From contig NC_081545.1 of assembly GCF_901000735.1 (NCBI RefSeq), positions 31,295,968 through 31,359,967 of the forward strand: a DNA stretch of 64,000 nt, given 5' to 3'. This stretch comes from Corylus avellana (taxonomy: Eukaryota > Streptophyta > Magnoliopsida > Fagales > Betulaceae). Of this stretch, positions 63,001 to 64,000 are shown piece after piece. Within the stretch, counting starts at the first letter, position 1. Each line of letters begins with the position of its first letter. The position numbers and the translations under genes are program-made. Below the pieces are notes generated by a model. The model did not search any database and was not told the origin of the DNA. It worked only from the letters and a program-made list of their open reading frames with translations.

Positions 63001-64000
63001 GTCTTCCCCGAGAAGGTTTCTGGAGGACCAAGGAGAAATGTTTCATGAATGAATGCACTTACGTGCCAGAACTGCTCATAAACAAATTAAAAGATGCAAA
63101 AATATTTCTAATCCCATGCTTAAGCCACGACTTTTTCAACTCATTTACCAAAAGAAATCATCCAACTCGAAGTTTTTGGAGCAGCACTAATAAAAACAAT
63201 GATCAAGGTGATTTTTCTAATTAGTATTTACCTCTGAGTTCGTTGTAAGGACTCCAACCTAGTTTTCAGCTTCAAGTACTCTCGATAGCTGGTCTGCTAC
63301 ACATCACATGACAACAACAATCAATATGAAAATCGCAAAGCTCAGTTTATGCCATAAGCTAGCTCGACATGGAAAAGAGATGGCGTTTATATAATGCTAA
63401 AAACTTCGTCATCAGCATATATACTGATGATTACTGCAAAGTCAGTTATAAGTACTAGAGATAGAACAGTTAAGCTACCTCGAGCTCCTTGCCAGGTCTG
63501 TTGACTTCCACCGAACCATAACTGCTTTTTTGGTATTTTTCAAGTGTTTTGAGCATGCTATGCCAATACAAAAAAGACAAGGCAAATCAGGATGATCAGG
63601 GACATATATTATGATTAAATTAAATCTAGTTGTCAAAATTTTTTAAACCCATGCAACAATAGAATCAATCTCTAATGTCATTTCACATAAGCACCATATT
63701 GTATTCTTTTTTATTTAATGCAAAAATACGAAGCAAAGTAATTAATAAACACTATATATATCCGTACTTCTTCCTAATCTATGTCAATGGTAAACTATGA
63801 ATGTTAAAAAGCACGGGCTTTTTGCATGCATCGATCGGTGGATGCATACACTAAACTTCATCTTCTTGTTATTATTTTGAGAAATGTTTGTTTTTATTTT
63901 GAGAAATATTTGTTTTTTATCTCTCGCTCATAATTTGTCAATTTCTATATAAGAGATAAATAAATCTATCATTGAATATGTGAGACTATATGTAGGTCCC
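54680..64000 (-). CDS. SEP1-like: SEPALLATA1/2-like MADS-box gene, MADS exon outside window
   Basis: Seven exons on minus: 63557-63479, 63296 (or 63293)-63232, 63019-62920, 55767-55726, 55651-55610, 54983-54847 and 54767-54680. Sizes 79, 62/65, 100, 42, 42 are canonical for MIKCc genes. They encode the I region ([19 protein letters not shown]), the K domain ([57 protein letters not shown]), and a C-terminus ending GFIPGWML, a SEP motif. [11 protein letters not shown] and [16 protein letters not shown] point to the SEP1/SEP2 (LOFSEP) group. SEP proteins bridge floral quartets with AP1/FUL, B, C and D MADS factors. Exon 1 (MADS domain, normally 185 bp) is not found up to 64000. Intron 4 (55768-62919) is 7.15 kb and packed with nested elements. 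Confidence 0.94.
56470..57673 (-). mobile_element. TRIM family B copy, one LTR split by a nested insertion
   Basis: The right LTR (57494-57673, 180 bp) and the left LTR (56470-56526 plus about 57191-57319) align with the family B element at 35584-36135, including GTGGACC and TTAGCTTAGGCTTTTGG on minus. ATTGGTATCAGAG abuts the right LTR on minus, marking it as the 5' LTR. The TRIM interrupts the LINE RT sequence, which resumes at 57674. Flanks ATAGG / ATATA agree only partly. Confidence 0.78.
56527..57190 (+). mobile_element. Nested insertion, probable solo LTR
   Basis: About 660 bp split the left LTR of the family B TRIM. The insert begins TGTTGATAATGG. It contains a TATA-like CTATAAAAGGAC (56812) and a Copia-LTR-like tail (CGGATCACGCCTTCTAGACA, 57043). 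TATTA occurs at both junctions. No coding sequence. A solo LTR fits best, although the right terminus lacks a clean CA end. Confidence 0.55.
58001..58103 (-). mobile_element. 103-bp retroposed insert with 15-bp target duplication
   Basis: TAATGATGATCAGCT stands on both sides (57986-58000 and 58104-58118). The insert is T-rich then A-rich on plus, i.e. a poly(A)-tailed sequence inserted on the minus strand, ending CTTTCCCGCTTTGAATAAAT-like on minus. It is a short LINE-mobilised sequence that landed in the older LINE. Its source is not recognised. Confidence 0.8.
59355..59786 (+). mobile_element. Probable Copia 5' LTR with primer-binding site
   Basis: A stretch starting TGTTAGATTTTGAC and ending AGTTAACA (59774) is followed immediately by TGGTATTAGAGC, an initiator Met-tRNA primer site, at 59775-59786. 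At about 420 bp it suits a Copia LTR. No second LTR or gag-pol region was found downstream, so the element is truncated. It abuts the end of the LINE remnant. Confidence 0.6.
60044..60076. repeat. (TA)n microsatellite
   Basis: TA run in SEP intron 4. The following sequence to about 60374 includes ACCGCCTGTGGCGG and ends TACACCCCTA, which resembles an hAT-type terminus, but no partner end was found. Confidence 0.75.
61046..61368 (+). mobile_element. Complete TRIM-like mini-retrotransposon (family C)
   Basis: Direct repeats 61046-61164 and 61252-61368 begin TGTTGGGGTTATCCTACATT / TGTTGGAGTTATCTCATATT. The second ends CCCAACA. TTAGTATCAGAACC follows the first, a primer site for initiator Met-tRNA with small changes. 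A perfect 5-bp duplication TTTTA flanks the element (61041-61045, 61369-61373). The interior is 87 bp, so it cannot code for anything. Confidence 0.9.
61800..61990 (-). mobile_element. TRIM family A remnant
   Basis: One LTR (about 61910-61984, with CTAAAAGTTTAAGCTGATAG and ending TTTAACA on plus) and the adjacent primer site (GGCTTTGATACCA on plus) remain, with part of the interior. The second LTR is missing. Confidence 0.6.
62045..62204. repeat. 80-bp tandem duplication
   Basis: Two 80-bp units (62045-62124, 62125-62204) share ATTAGGGCTTCTAGGTTTGA and neighbouring words with a few substitutions. A degraded third partial unit follows to about 62275 (GGGCCAAA words). Confidence 0.8.
62335..62508. 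mobile_element. Fold-back MITE
   Basis: About 48 bases at the left end (ATGCTACAGTGCAATATAAT...) pair with the complement of the right end (...ATTATATTGCACTGAAGTAT) with a handful of mismatches. A short AT-rich loop lies between. At 174 bp and non-coding it is a long-arm fold-back MITE in SEP intron 4, 410 bp from exon 4. Confidence 0.75.

Noticed and set aside
63558..64000. MADS-domain exon of the SEP gene inside the window
   Set aside because: No frame on minus encodes a MADS domain here. The first intron evidently continues past the right edge.

Overview
This window is nuclear DNA of a flowering plant. The evidence is: spliced genes with 4-10 coding exons and GT-AG introns, AT-rich intergenic DNA, plant-only gene families (an augmin subunit of plant type, type II MIKCc MADS-box genes), and plant LINE, TRIM, SINE, Copia and PIF/Harbinger sequences. 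Introns of several kb and the density of retroelement remnants suggest a core eudicot, perhaps a woody rosid. That last point is inference. One 100-base run of N (20218-20317) is an assembly gap.

Six protein genes can be assembled exon by exon. (1) 1-11463, minus: AUG5, an augmin/HAUS microtubule-nucleation subunit; its 3' end runs off the left edge. (2) 16396-20443, plus: a small RING-H2 E3 ligase of the At3g02290 type. (3) 22358-25672, minus: a DsbA/FrnE-like thioredoxin-fold oxidoreductase with a CPWC motif. (4) 27024-32442, plus: a seven-bladed RCC1-repeat protein of the At3g02300 type. (5) 33338-44516, minus: a FRUITFULL-like (AP1/FUL lineage) MADS-box gene ending in the LMPPWML motif. 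(6) 54680-64000, minus: a SEPALLATA1/2-like MADS-box gene whose MADS exon lies beyond the right edge. From memory, this order resembles two Arabidopsis neighbourhoods, At5g38880-At5g38900 (AUG5, RING, DsbA) and At3g02290-At3g02310 (RING, RCC1, SEP2), so the window may keep the ancestral order. The FUL-like/SEP head-to-tail pair is the AP1/FUL-LOFSEP tandem known from angiosperms; it acts in floral meristem and organ identity.

Most non-coding structure is transposon-derived, and much of it sits in introns. I find four families of TRIM-like mini-retrotransposons (short LTRs flanking an initiator-Met-tRNA-type primer site); three copies have perfect 5-bp target duplications. I also find three copies of one tRNA-derived SINE family; two short LINE insertions with 10-bp target duplications; longer LINE and Copia fragments; a PIF/Harbinger transposase relic between AUG5 and the RING gene; and several MITE-like inverted-repeat elements. 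Intron 4 of the SEP gene (7.15 kb) and introns 1 and 2 of the FUL-like gene (6.7 and 2.75 kb) hold elements nested in other elements.

I see no CRISPR array, rRNA gene, functional tRNA gene or prokaryotic-type operon. No new biochemical system is evident. The most useful observations are the MADS tandem, the mosaic of miniature retroelements, and several splice-site peculiarities.
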